Notes: generated by a model from the sequence alone, not told the origin. DNA of 35,528 bases from Sphingobacteriales bacterium (GCA_947463665.1 CANHUD010000001.1:1-35528); one strand, 5' to 3'. Shown: positions 1 to 8,433, counted from the first letter of the stretch. Numbers and translations: made by a program.

Positions 1-243
1 AAGAACTCCTCTGCCATGCTCTTCCTGTCTGCCAAAGTGTCGCACCTGTCGCTCCTGCCTCAGGGTGAACCGGAAAAGAAAAACCGAGTGGTCAATATGG
101 TGGCACAAATGGACAAAGAAGGTTTCGGTAGCTGTACCAACACATACTCCTGTGAAGCAGAATGCCCTAAAGGTATCTCGGTAGCCAATATAGCCCGCCT
201 CAACCGGGAATACCTGGCCGCTTCCCTCTCAGGTGAGAACTGA
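1..243 (+). CDS. sdhB: Succinate dehydrogenase/fumarate reductase iron-sulfur subunit, C-terminal part
   Basis: Only the last 80 codons are present; the reading frame is open from base 1 and runs to TGA at 241-243. The protein is the electron-transfer subunit of respiratory complex II, which passes electrons from the flavoprotein subunit to the quinone site through iron-sulfur clusters on the cytoplasmic face of the inner membrane. What is visible is the final ferredoxin-type cluster segment, a Cys-x5-Cys-x3-Cys-Pro arrangement (SCTNTYSCEAECP), followed by GISVANIARLNREYL, which closely resembles the C-terminus of Bacteroidota FrdB/SdhB. The flavoprotein and membrane-anchor genes would be expected upstream, outside the window. 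Whether the complex works as dehydrogenase or fumarate reductase cannot be told from this fragment. Confidence 0.9.
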   Translation, partial: KNSSAMLFLSAKVSHLSLLPQGEPEKKNRVVNMVAQMDKEGFGSCTNTYSCEAECPKGISVANIARLNREYLAASLSGEN

Positions 244-270
244 TTCCTGAACTTTTTTATACTAACTTTA

Positions 271-298
271 GGATGCTCATATGAGCATCCTTTTTTTT
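271..298 (+). terminator. Intrinsic terminator after sdhB
   Basis: A perfect 20-base palindrome (GGATGCTCAT followed by ATGAGCATCC, 271-290) is followed by eight T residues at 291-298. It lies 27 bases behind the sdhB stop codon and just before the sulfatase start, so it should end the succinate dehydrogenase transcript and separate it from the sulfatase. Confidence 0.9.
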
Positions 299-315
299 AC
301 CCAATCCAACCACCC

Positions 316-1788
316 ATGCGCCTGCTGCTCTTTCTGGCTTTTTCCCTTCCGTTGTTGCTCAGCGCCCAGCAAAAACCCAATGTGATCTACATCTATGCAG
401 ATGATCTGGGCTATGGAGAACTCGGAAGCTATGGACAGCAAAAAATCAAAACACCCAACCTGGATAAATTAGCATCCGGAGGCATGCGTTTTACCAACCA
501 TTACACATCCGCCCCGGTCTGCGCTGCCGCCCGTTGTATGCTCATGACCGGACGCCATGCAGGGCATTCCTACATCAGAGGCAATTATGAACTCGGCGGA
601 TTCTCGGATGATACAGAAGGCGGACAAATGCCACTCCATGAAGGTGCATTCACCATCGGACACCTGATGAAGAATGCCGGCTATACCACGGGAGCCATCG
701 GCAAATGGGGATTGGGCATGTTCCATAATAGTGGAAATCCAAACAAACAGGGATTCGATTATTATTATGGATTGCTCGATCAGAAACAAGCCCATAATTT
801 CTATCCGTCTCACCTCTGGGAAAATGGAAAATGGGATACCCTGAACAATCCACCCATCAGCGCACATCAGTCCATCCCCAAAGATGCACCGGATTCTCTG
901 TTTGAAAAATTTATCGGAAGAGAATACGTAACCGATAAACTGGCTGAAAAAACCATCGCCTTTATCCGCAAGCATAAAAATGAACCTTTCTTCCTCTACC
1001 TGCCCTATGTAGCCCCGCATCTGGCACTTCAGGCACCTAAAGAAGCCGTAGATGCATATAAAGACCAGTTTAACGATCAGCCCTACTATGGTCAGAACGG
1101 CTATACCCCTTCCAAATACCCCCGGGCTACCTACGCAGCAATGATCACCTACCTTGATCTGCAGATCGGAAAGGTGATGCAAACCCTGAAAGAACTTGGA
1201 CTGGATAAAAATACGCTGATCATGTTCTCAAGCGACAATGGACCTACGTTTGATGTGGGTGGTGTGGATACCCGGTTCTTCAATAGCACCGGTGGGCTCC
1301 GGGGCCGCAAACAGGATCTCTATGAAGGCGGTATCCGGGAACCGTTCATCGCCAGCTGGCCGGGTAAAATCAAAGCCGGAACAGTGTCCCATCATGTGTC
1401 TGCTCAGTTCGATCTCATGGCTACGCTCGCTGAGCTGACACGAACACAGCCGCCTGCCAACGACGGACTGTCCTTTCTTCCTGAACTCTTAGGAAAACCA
1501 CAGTCGGCACACCCTTATCTCTATTTCGAATTCCCCGAAAAATCAGGTCAGGTAGCTATCCGAATGGGGAAATGGAAAGGAGTGCGATCGGACCTTAAAA
1601 ATAATCCGGCTGCACCCTGGGAACTCTTCGATCTTGAAAAGGATCCGGCCGAAACGTCGAATATCGCCAGCCAGCATCCGGAAATCATCCGCCGCTTTAC
1701 CGAAATCCAGCAAAAAGAACATGTATGCCCGCACATTCGCTCCTGGGAATTCATAGACCCTAAAGTGAAAAAAATCCCAGAATCCTAA
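316..1788 (+). CDS. Secreted sulfatase (arylsulfatase A-like, S1 family)
   Basis: A 490-residue protein with an N-terminal signal peptide (residues 1-17, cleavage near SAQQ) and a full sulfatase fold. Sulfatases hydrolyse sulfate esters using a formylglycine made from Cys or Ser. Seen here: metal-binding DD at residues 29-30 (YADDLGYGE), the formylglycine site at Cys69 in CAAAR followed by TGR, the GAIGKWGLG strand, APH near residue 235, and SSDNGP at 305-310. The motif is CxAxR rather than the usual CxPSR; this form is within the range accepted by anaerobic-type radical-SAM maturases, and no maturase gene is in the window. The substrate (sulfated polysaccharide or small ester) cannot be predicted. 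Length is normal. The start gives a clean signal peptide and sits 17 bases after the upstream terminator. Confidence 0.93.
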   Translation: MRLLLFLAFSLPLLLSAQQKPNVIYIYADDLGYGELGSYGQQKIKTPNLDKLASGGMRFTNHYTSAPVCAAARCMLMTGRHAGHSYIRGNYELGGFSDDTEGGQMPLHEGAFTIGHLMKNAGYTTGAIGKWGLGMFHNSGNPNKQGFDYYYGLLDQKQAHNFYPSHLWENGKWDTLNNPPISAHQSIPKDAPDSLFEKFIGREYVTDKLAEKTIAFIRKHKNEPFFLYLPYVAPHLALQAPKEAVDAYKDQFNDQPYYGQNGYTPSKYPRATYAAMITYLDLQIGKVMQTLKELGLDKNTLIMFSSDNGPTFDVGGVDTRFFNSTGGLRGRKQDLYEGGIREPFIASWPGKIKAGTVSHHVSAQFDLMATLAELTRTQPPANDGLSFLPELLGKPQSAHPYLYFEFPEKSGQVAIRMGKWKGVRSDLKNNPAAPWELFDLEKDPAETSNIASQHPEIIRRFTEIQQKEHVCPHIRSWEFIDPKVKKIPES

Positions 1789-1827
1789 AGTCTGAACCTA
1801 AGAATGCCGATCCGCCGCTGCCTAGGG

Positions 1828-1856
1828 CAATAAATCCTATTTTTAGGCATTTATTG
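1828..1856 (+). other. Stem-loop between sulfatase and barrel gene
   Basis: CAATAAATCCTA (1828-1839) and TAGG-C-ATTTATTG (1844-1856) form a 12-bp stem with one bulged C and a TTTT loop at 1840-1843. It begins 40 bases after the sulfatase stop and ends 16 bases before the TTG start of the next gene. No T-tract follows, so it is a poor intrinsic terminator; it may protect the 3' end or act in the leader of the next gene. Confidence 0.55.
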
Positions 1857-1872
1857 ATAAACCACTATCTCA

Positions 1873-4800
1873 TTGCCCTCACTGCGCTCCATATGCTTTT
1901 TCCTCCTGCTTCTCATTTCCCATTACGGGTGGAGCCAGTCATCAGGCATATGGTCGAACAGAAAGGAAAAAAGAATCGCTGTAGCAGACCCATCCGTTCA
2001 ACTGGATTCCCTCAGCCTGGTACCATTCTCCGTAATAATCCCTTCGGTCGACAGCTTATCGTACAGCATTGACTGGATCAACGCACGACTTACCTGGGTG
2101 AAAAAACCGGAAACGGATTCTGTCACCATTTTTTATAGGGTACTGCCTGCGCGTCTGAACGCTACCCGGCAACATATGAACTTCGACTCCATCCTCCCGC
2201 GCTTCGCTTTCAGGCCCCCCTCCGGTAAATCCGGCTCAACGGCCGCTCAGGGACTTGATTTTGGTAACCTCACCTACAACGGAAGCTTTGGCAGAAGCCT
2301 GGCATTCGGTAACCGCCAGGATGTGGTACTTAATTCCAGCCTGAATCTCCAGCTCAGTGGCTACCTGGGCGATAGCATCTACCTCTCTGCCGCACTCAGC
2401 GATAACAATATCCCCATCCAGCCCGATGGAAATACTCAAAACCTCAATGAATTCGATCAGGTGTTCGTACAGTTTTCTAAAAAAAACTGGCGCTTTAGCA
2501 TGGGGGATATCGATATCCGACAACAGAACAGCTATTTTCTGAACTTTTACAAACGACTTCAGGGAGCTCTCTTCGAAACAGAAACCAATCTGAACAAACA
2601 GGCATCCAATAAGCTACAACTCAGTGCCGCCGCAGCCAAAGGCAAGTTTACCCGCAATATTTTCAATGGCCTGGAAGGAAACCAGGGGCCTTACCGGCTA
2701 AAAGGGGCCAACAATGAACTTTTTTTCATCGTTCTCGCCAACTCGGAAAGGGTCTGGATCGATGGTGAACTCATGCAAAGAGGAGAAGATCAGGACTATG
2801 TGATCAATTACAACACCGCCGAAATAACCTTCACTCCCCGGCAAATGATCTCTAAAGACAAACGAATCCAAATCGAATTTGAATACGCCGATCGTAATTT
2901 CCTCAACGCCCAGCTCTATCTGAACAATACATTCAAACTAAATGAAAAATGGTCCTTCACTGTTGGCGCCTTTTCCAACAGCGATGCCCGCAATTCCCCG
3001 ATCAGCCAGACGCTGGATCCGGCTCAGCGACAGTTTCTCTCCAAAATTGGCGATAGTATCCGCAATGCGTACTATCCTTCTGCGATAGCAGATACGTTTG
3101 CTTCCGGGAAAATTCTCTATCGTAAAGTAGATACCCTGCTGAACGGCCGTCCGGATTCATTCTATGTATACAGCACCGATCGCACGCAACTGCTCTATCA
3201 GCTTAATTTTATTCAGGTAGGGCAGGGCAGAGGTAATTATATGCTCGATATCGATGCCCCTACCAACGGAAAACTATTCCGATGGTCACCCCCGGATCCC
3301 TCCGGGAATAAAACAGGTGATTATGAACCAGCTATTTTACTCGTAGCCCCCAGAAAACAACAACTTTTGACCGTTGGTTCCCATTATCGCGACAGTACCT
3401 TTGAACTGCAGTCAGAACTGGCGATCAGTACGCTGGACCTGAACACGTTCTCCTCCGCCGATGAAGCGAATGATCAGGGAACAGCAGCCAGACTCACAGC
3501 TCGTTATTATCTGCCGCTAAAGGGTTCTGAATCCCGTCTGACGTTTGATATGCATGCTGAACGAATTGCCAAATCCTTTCGACCTATCGAACGGCTGCGC
3601 TCCGTAGAATTCAACCGCGACTGGGGCTTGCCGCTGGAAACCGGTACAGATGGCGAAACACTCCTAACCGGAGGAATCAGCTTTCAATCCTCCGCGAATC
3701 ATTCAATTCGATATACCCTCGGTTCCTATCAACGGGATTCCGGATACCAGGCATTCCGGCATGCCATCACCCAGGATGCTAACCTGAAAGGATGGCGTCT
3801 GCAAAATCAATTATCGTATTCTTCCCTCGAATCTGCCATCCGAAATGGATTTTTCCTTCGTCCGGTTATAGATCTCTCCAAAAGGCTTAAGGGACTTCTG
3901 AATGACTACCAGCTGGGGTTCTATTACACCCTTGAAAAAAATCAGCAACGCCTTAAAGCATTCGATTCGCTGGATGCTTCGTCTTTTTCATTTGATATCT
4001 GGAAAGTCTATCTGCGTTCCCCGGAAACCACCAACAAATGGGGGATTAGTCTCTACACAAGAGGGGATAAGCTGCCATCAGGTTCCACACTGAAAGCAGT
4101 TGACAGAAGTATTAACCTGAACGGATATGCAGAGCTGATGAGCAATGAACATCACCAGCTCCGGCTTAACACAACTTTCCGTCAACTTACCGTTCAACAG
4201 AAATTACTTTCCTCCGGCCGGCCCGAAGCTACCATCCTGGGTAGAACAGAATACCTCCTGAATGCCTGGAAAAATGCCATAACCGGTCAGGTACTCTACG
4301 AACTGGGTTCCGGGCAGGAACCCCGAAGGGCGTTCGCTTTTCTTGAAGTTCCGGCAGGGCAGGGGGAGTATACATGGATCGATTATAACAACGATGGCCT
4401 TCAACAGATCAGTGAATTTGAAATAGCACGATTTCGCGATCAGGCAAAATTCATCCGGATTTTCTCCCCAACTACCGAATTTATCAAAGCCTCTTACCTC
4501 CAATTCAATTACAGCTTTATCATCAACCCTAAAAATGCGCTTGGTGCTTCCCCGAAAACTGCATGGAAAAATCTAATCTCTAAACTCTATCTCCAGTCTG
4601 CCCTGCAATCAGCCCGGAAAAACATATCCGACGGACTGGCGCAGTTCAACCCCTTCCAGCCTGTTTTTGGCGATACATCGCTCATAACAATGGATCAGCA
4701 GTTTTCCAATACGATCTCTTTTAACCGATTGAATACCAACTGGGGTATTGACCTCAATAACCTCCGTTCATCCGGAAAAGCATTTCTTTCCTATGGCTTT

Positions 4801-5328
4801 GAATCCCGACAACTGAACGACTGGAACCTAAAAACCAGGATTACATTCAAAAAGAAATTTACCACTGAAATCCAGTCGCGCCTCTTCTCCAACATCCTGG
4901 AAACGCCGGGGCTGGCGAATCGAAATTTCCACATTAAGGGTTTTTCGGTTGAGCCGCGCCTCATTTTCACTTACCAGACCACTTTCCGACTGAAAGCTGG
5001 CTGGAAATGGGATGAACGAACCAATACCGCTGGTGAAAAAGCCTCCATCCGATCTCTCCTCACCGATATCAAGTACAATGTACTGACCAACACCTCGCTT
5101 AATACCAATCTGGCGATCACATCCATTCGATTCAATGCTCCGGCCAATACTGCCCTGGCCTATTCTATGCTCGAAGGGCTGCTACCCGGTCAGAATTTTC
5201 TCTGGACGATCGATCTTACCCGTCGTCTGACACGTTTTCTGGAAGTCAGTATCCAATACGAAGGCCGTAAGGCTGGCACATCCGGAGTCGTTCACACAGG
5301 CAGAGGACAGGTTCGAGCACTCTTTTAA
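1873..5328 (+). CDS. Large predicted outer-membrane beta-barrel protein, function unknown
   Basis: A 1151-residue protein with a signal peptide (hydrophobic FFLLLLISHYGWSQ, cleavage near residue 21). The start must be TTG at 1873: an in-frame stop lies at 1858-1860 and the first internal ATG would remove the signal peptide. The body is dominated by alternating polar/aromatic strands (for example YLSAALSDN, WRFSMGDIDIR, FFIVLANSERVWIDGE, VINYNTAEITFTPR) and it ends in RALF; a terminal Phe is typical of barrel proteins assembled by BamA. A conserved-looking stretch around residues 270-330 (EGNQGPYRLKG, then GEDQDYVINYN) recurs in uncharacterised large Bacteroidota surface proteins as I recall them. 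There is no TonB box or plug signature. It follows the sulfatase on the same strand, but co-transcription is uncertain. The role may be in transport or surface structure; neither is shown. Confidence 0.8.
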   Translation: MPSLRSICFFLLLLISHYGWSQSSGIWSNRKEKRIAVADPSVQLDSLSLVPFSVIIPSVDSLSYSIDWINARLTWVKKPETDSVTIFYRVLPARLNATRQHMNFDSILPRFAFRPPSGKSGSTAAQGLDFGNLTYNGSFGRSLAFGNRQDVVLNSSLNLQLSGYLGDSIYLSAALSDNNIPIQPDGNTQNLNEFDQVFVQFSKKNWRFSMGDIDIRQQNSYFLNFYKRLQGALFETETNLNKQASNKLQLSAAAAKGKFTRNIFNGLEGNQGPYRLKGANNELFFIVLANSERVWIDGELMQRGEDQDYVINYNTAEITFTPRQMISKDKRIQIEFEYADRNFLNAQLYLNNTFKLNEKWSFTVGAFSNSDARNSPISQTLDPAQRQFLSKIGDSIRNAYYPSAIADTFASGKILYRKVDTLLNGRPDSFYVYSTDRTQLLYQLNFIQVGQGRGNYMLDIDAPTNGKLFRWSPPDPSGNKTGDYEPAILLVAPRKQQLLTVGSHYRDSTFELQSELAISTLDLNTFSSADEANDQGTAARLTARYYLPLKGSESRLTFDMHAERIAKSFRPIERLRSVEFNRDWGLPLETGTDGETLLTGGISFQSSANHSIRYTLGSYQRDSGYQAFRHAITQDANLKGWRLQNQLSYSSLESAIRNGFFLRPVIDLSKRLKGLLNDYQLGFYYTLEKNQQRLKAFDSLDASSFSFDIWKVYLRSPETTNKWGISLYTRGDKLPSGSTLKAVDRSINLNGYAELMSNEHHQLRLNTTFRQLTVQQKLLSSGRPEATILGRTEYLLNAWKNAITGQVLYELGSGQEPRRAFAFLEVPAGQGEYTWIDYNNDGLQQISEFEIARFRDQAKFIRIFSPTTEFIKASYLQFNYSFIINPKNALGASPKTAWKNLISKLYLQSALQSARKNISDGLAQFNPFQPVFGDTSLITMDQQFSNTISFNRLNTNWGIDLNNLRSSGKAFLSYGFESRQLNDWNLKTRITFKKKFTTEIQSRLFSNILETPGLANRNFHIKGFSVEPRLIFTYQTTFRLKAGWKWDERTNTAGEKASIRSLLTDIKYNVLTNTSLNTNLAITSIRFNAPANTALAYSMLEGLLPGQNFLWTIDLTRRLTRFLEVSIQYEGRKAGTSGVVHTGRGQVRALF

Positions 5329-5332
5329 CAAC

Positions 5333-5358
5333 GAAAGGTGGCCATTTGACCACCTTTC
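5333..5358. terminator. Hairpin between convergent genes
   Basis: GAAAGGTGG (5333-5341) pairs perfectly with CCACCTTTC (5350-5358) across an 8-base loop. It lies 5 bases after the barrel stop and 21 bases before the end of the minus-strand coiled-coil gene, so it could end both transcripts. Neither side carries a strong T-run, so it may be a weak or factor-assisted terminator. Confidence 0.55.
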
Positions 5359-5365
5359 AATAGTG

Positions 5366-5382
5366 TTAAACGAATGTATTAC
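5366..5382. repeat. Direct repeat copy 1 (TTAAACGAATGTATTAC)
   Basis: Matches the copy at 6401-6417 at 16 of 17 positions. This copy overlaps the stop codon of the minus-strand coiled-coil gene; the other lies in its upstream region, so the gene is bracketed by the pair. Confidence 0.5.
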
Positions 5383-6329
5383 TTCAACTGAACGGTATTC
5401 TCACCGATCTTGAACCCATTGTGATACACTTCCACTTTGTAATCCCCTTTCTGGTATTTGTCGGCCTGACGCAGATCAAAACTCACCAGCTTCGCCTGCC
5501 CCTGTTCGTAGGTGACCGTCACCCGGTTGGAATACTGTTTCTCCCCATCCTGACGGGTTTTGAAATTTCCGGATGGAAGTCCCTGCTCCGAAACCAGCTT
5601 ACCTGCCGGATCAAATACGATGATGTACAAATCCTTCTCGCCACTGGGAGCCACCCGGTTCTCATCCAGCTCAAAACTGATCCTGAACTTGTCGGCCCGC
5701 CGAGCAGCTGAAGTGGTCCTTTCCTTTCCATTGTTTCGTTCATTTACCGCCACAATACTGAAATTAGAGGCATGAAGCGTGGAGGCAACATCCACTTTTT
5801 CCTCTGCAGCCTGCCGGGCAGATTGGGTAGAATTCAGGGATTGCTCCAAATCCTCCTTTTCCGTTGTTAACCGGCGTTTATCCTGCTTTAACACCAGATT
5901 TTCGCCCTGTAACCGCTCAATCTCCTCAATATATCCGTCGATTTTCCCATTCAGCTGCTCAATCAGCCTTCGGGCTTCCGTCAGATCCGCGGTAGATGCA
6001 TTCTGCTTGCGTACCAGCTGGCTTATCCGCTGCTTCACCGTACTCAGCTCGGTATCCCGGCTCCGGATCAGACTGTCCAGATGCGTGTTCTGTCCGGATA
6101 ATTCATCTAATCTCAACAAAGCATTCTCGTACTCTTGCTGCACCATGTTCCTCGAAGAATCCAGACTGGCGTACTGCACATCCTTACTCTGAATCAACTC
6201 ATCGGTCTTGCTTTTGTCATAGATAATGTATCCCCAGGTGCCAAGCAGCGCCGCTACCAGCACGCCGTAAATCAATCCGCGATTGTCTTTTTTGGGTTCT
6301 GAACCCTGAGCATAATTCATTGCACTCAT
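5379..6329 (-). CDS. Membrane-anchored coiled-coil protein, unknown function
   Basis: A 316-residue protein not matching a family I can name. It has three parts: a short N-terminal cytoplasmic segment; one membrane span at about residues 18-36 (GLIYGVLVAALLGTWGYIIY); and a long, charged helical region from about 40 to 180, rich in Glu, Gln, Leu and Arg with heptad-like spacing (for example IEQLNGKIDGYIEEIERLQ). The final 120 residues have a beta-rich look (KFRISFELDEN, DLYIIVFDPAGKLV, GDYKVEVYHNGFKIGENTVQLK), resembling an immunoglobulin-like or carrier domain outside the membrane. The topology suggests a periplasmic coiled-coil spacer carrying a terminal sandwich domain. It is divergent from holA, and 17-base near-identical direct repeats lie at both ends of the gene. 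Start ATG 6327-6329; a second ATG three codons later is possible. Confidence 0.75.
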   Translation of the reverse strand: MSAMNYAQGSEPKKDNRGLIYGVLVAALLGTWGYIIYDKSKTDELIQSKDVQYASLDSSRNMVQQEYENALLRLDELSGQNTHLDSLIRSRDTELSTVKQRISQLVRKQNASTADLTEARRLIEQLNGKIDGYIEEIERLQGENLVLKQDKRRLTTEKEDLEQSLNSTQSARQAAEEKVDVASTLHASNFSIVAVNERNNGKERTTSAARRADKFRISFELDENRVAPSGEKDLYIIVFDPAGKLVSEQGLPSGNFKTRQDGEKQYSNRVTVTYEQGQAKLVSFDLRQADKYQKGDYKVEVYHNGFKIGENTVQLK

Positions 6330-6400
6330 AAATTAATGTTTGACTGAATACTGTACAAAAGCTAAAATCATGCCAACCAAAAGCAACCCATCGTCTAAAA

Positions 6401-6417
6401 TTAAACGAATGGATTAC
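6401..6417. repeat. Direct repeat copy 2 (TTAAACGAATGGATTAC)
   Basis: The second member of the pair, 1035 bases from the first. It sits between the divergent coiled-coil gene and holA, and its last bases overlap the candidate holA -7 element TACCTTCG (6415-6422). It could be a binding site or chance similarity. Confidence 0.5.
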
Positions 6418-6422
6418 CTTCG
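6415..6422 (+). promoter_or_regulatory. Candidate holA promoter -7 element
   Basis: TACCTTCG differs at one position from the Bacteroidota -7 consensus TAnnTTTG and lies 15 bases before the holA ATG, a spacing like that of other genes in this window. No clear -33 TTTG is seen. Confidence 0.4.
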
Positions 6423-6437
6423 CTGCACGACCAAGAT

Positions 6438-7448
6438 ATGAATATTTCGATGGATACGATACTGGCGGAATGGAAGAAAAAATCCTTTCAACCCATTTAC
6501 TGGCTGGAAGGAGAGGAAGGTTATTTCATCGATATCCTCACCCATTATGCCGAACACCATCTCCTGAGCGCGGAAGAAGCATCCTTTAACCTGTCTGTAT
6601 TCTACGGAAAAGATGCCGCCTGGTCGGATGTGATCAATGCCTGCCGGAAATATCCCATGTTCTCCGATAAGCAGGTGGTGATCCTCAAAGAAGCGCAACA
6701 TATGCGCGATATTGAGAAACTGGAGCCCTATGTGGAACAACCCCAGCCTTCTACCATTTTTATCGTGGGATTTAAGGAAAAGAAAATGGACGGTCGGAGC
6801 AAATTGGGCAAAATGCTCCCTAAGAAAACGGTTCACCTGGTCACTAAAAAAGTCCCGGATTATCAACTGGCAGAATGGACCTCTCAGCTGATCCATCAGA
6901 AAGGGCTGCTGATTTCGCCTACCGGACTTTCTATGATCACCGATCATATTGGGAACGATCTTAGCCGCATATCCAACGAGATCGATAAACTGGCGGTTAA
7001 CCTTGGTGACCGCAAAGAAATCCGTGAAGCGGATGTAGAAACGTATATCGGTGTGAGCAGAGAATTCAACGTTTTTGAACTGCAGGTGGCCATCGCCCGT
7101 AAAGAAATACACAAAGCCATCCGCATCATTGAATACTTTGAACAAAACCCCAAGGCCGCTCCCATACAACTGATCATTCCTTCGCTCTATTCATTTTTCA
7201 GCAAAACATACATGATGTTCAGCTATCCGATGAACGATGAGCGGGCATTGGCCTCCGCTATGGGCGTACAGCCATTTCAGCTGCGCGATAGTCTGGTGGC
7301 GGCAAAGACGTACGGCTTTCAGGGAGTGGAAAGAGCGATCCTGCTGCTGCATCATTACAATCTCCGGTCTATTGGCATCCACGATGCAGGAACAGCGGAT
7401 GCCTCGCTGATGAAAGAACTACTGGTGAAACTGACCAGCCCGTTGTAA
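6438..7448 (+). CDS. holA: DNA polymerase III subunit delta
   Basis: A 336-residue clamp-loader subunit that opens the beta sliding clamp during replication. The N-terminal domain begins with the family pattern IYWLEGEEGYFID, followed by the region with VFYGKDAAWSDVINACRKYPMFSDKQVVILKEA, where the clamp-binding part of delta lies. The middle has a degenerate AAA+ fold without Walker motifs, as expected for delta (FIVGFKEKKMDGR, then LIHQKGLLIS). The segment HIGNDLSRISNEIDKL (about residues 173-188) is the most diagnostic for HolA. The C-terminal helical collar follows. An alternative start exists at Met5. It is divergent from the coiled-coil gene and convergent with ribF, whose last base is adjacent to the holA stop. 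Confidence 0.93.
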   Translation: MNISMDTILAEWKKKSFQPIYWLEGEEGYFIDILTHYAEHHLLSAEEASFNLSVFYGKDAAWSDVINACRKYPMFSDKQVVILKEAQHMRDIEKLEPYVEQPQPSTIFIVGFKEKKMDGRSKLGKMLPKKTVHLVTKKVPDYQLAEWTSQLIHQKGLLISPTGLSMITDHIGNDLSRISNEIDKLAVNLGDRKEIREADVETYIGVSREFNVFELQVAIARKEIHKAIRIIEYFEQNPKAAPIQLIIPSLYSFFSKTYMMFSYPMNDERALASAMGVQPFQLRDSLVAAKTYGFQGVERAILLLHHYNLRSIGIHDAGTADASLMKELLVKLTSPL

Positions 7449-8384
7449 TCAGTTGTGCATCAGCAAAGACCGGGCCTTTGCTTCATCCAGTGCCAATTGC
7501 TGCTTAAGCGCATCCAATGAGGAAAACCGCATTTCCGGTCTCAGAAAATACCTGCATTCTACCGTTACCCGCTTCCCATACAGGTCTCCGCTGAACTGAA
7601 AAAGATGTACTTCAATGGAACGAACCGTTCCCTCCACCGTTGGACGGAATCCGATGTTCATCATCCCGAAATACTTCTGCTGATCTGGAAGCAATACTGA
7701 TACAGCATAGACACCGTCTGCCGGAACCAGCTTATCTTTTTCGGTTAGTAACAGATTGGCAGTGGGATAGCCTATCGTACGCCCACGTTGCGCACCCTGT
7801 ACAACCTCTCCGGAAAAACTGTATGCATACCCAAGCAATTGATTGGCCTGCTCCATCCGCCCTTCTTCCAATAAAGTCCGGATCCGCGTGGAACTGATAG
7901 CCAGACTGTCCTGTATGTGAGCTGGAATCTCTTTTACCTCATACCCATATTCAATCCCCAGCCGCTCCAGCAATCGGTAATCTCCCTGTCTTTCTCTTCC
8001 AAATCGGTGATCATACCCAATAATAATCACAGAAGGATGAAAGGTGCGCACCAGAAATGAAGCCACATATTCTTCTGCCGTCATGGACGCAAACTGATCC
8101 GTAAAGGGAACAACCGCCAGATGATCTACTCCCAGGGCCTCCAGCAAAAGGGATTTCTCTTCCTGCGTATTCAATAGGGAAACTTCCCTCTGGCCTCCCG
8201 CCACGATCCGGCGTGGATGTGGATGAAAGGTGAGGATAACACTCTCCCCATCAATGGCCCGCGCCTGCTGAACAAGCTGGGCTATAATCGCCCTGTGCCC
8301 CATATGAACACCGTCGAATGTGCCGATGGTTAATACAGCTCTCCGAAAAACCGGTAAGGCGTCTGTGGAATGATATACCTTCAT
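7449..8384 (-). CDS. ribF: Bifunctional riboflavin kinase/FMN adenylyltransferase
   Basis: A 311-residue cytoplasmic enzyme that phosphorylates riboflavin to FMN and then adenylates FMN to FAD. The N-terminal nucleotidyltransferase domain shows TIGTFDGVHMGHRAII (residues 20-35, with the HxGH adenylyltransferase motif), GYDHRFGRERQGD near residue 120 and ISSTRIRTLLEEG near residue 168. The C-terminal kinase domain shows GRTIGYPTANL (about 200-210), PADGVYAV and FSGDLYGKRVTVE. Length is standard. It has its own exact -7 box on the minus strand (TAGTTTTG, 8392-8399) only seven bases before the start codon. The divergent partner is purM. Confidence 0.96.
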   Translation of the reverse strand: MKVYHSTDALPVFRRAVLTIGTFDGVHMGHRAIIAQLVQQARAIDGESVILTFHPHPRRIVAGGQREVSLLNTQEEKSLLLEALGVDHLAVVPFTDQFASMTAEEYVASFLVRTFHPSVIIIGYDHRFGRERQGDYRLLERLGIEYGYEVKEIPAHIQDSLAISSTRIRTLLEEGRMEQANQLLGYAYSFSGEVVQGAQRGRTIGYPTANLLLTEKDKLVPADGVYAVSVLLPDQQKYFGMMNIGFRPTVEGTVRSIEVHLFQFSGDLYGKRVTVECRYFLRPEMRFSSLDALKQQLALDEAKARSLLMHN

Positions 8385-8391
8385 GGGGTTG

Positions 8392-8399
8392 CAAAACTA
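8392..8399 (-). promoter_or_regulatory. ribF promoter -7 element
   Basis: The minus strand reads TAGTTTTG, an exact match to TAnnTTTG, ending 7 bases from the ribF ATG. A start site about seven bases downstream of the box would give an almost leaderless mRNA. No -33 TTTG is evident. Confidence 0.45.
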
Positions 8400-8433
8400 T
8401 TCAAAAAAGCTGTTCATAATTTCTGCCTGAAAC

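Noticed and set aside
1854..2072. 72-codon open frame at the start of the barrel gene
   Set aside because: It overlaps the signal-peptide region of the large barrel in another frame and has no recognisable product.
6392..6407. Imperfect palindrome CGTCTAAAATTAAACG upstream of holA
   Set aside because: Several mismatches and AT-rich; not stronger than chance, so it is only noted.
6414..7169. 251-codon open frame antisense to holA
   Set aside because: Phe/His-rich translation typical of a reverse shadow; holA on the other strand is clear.
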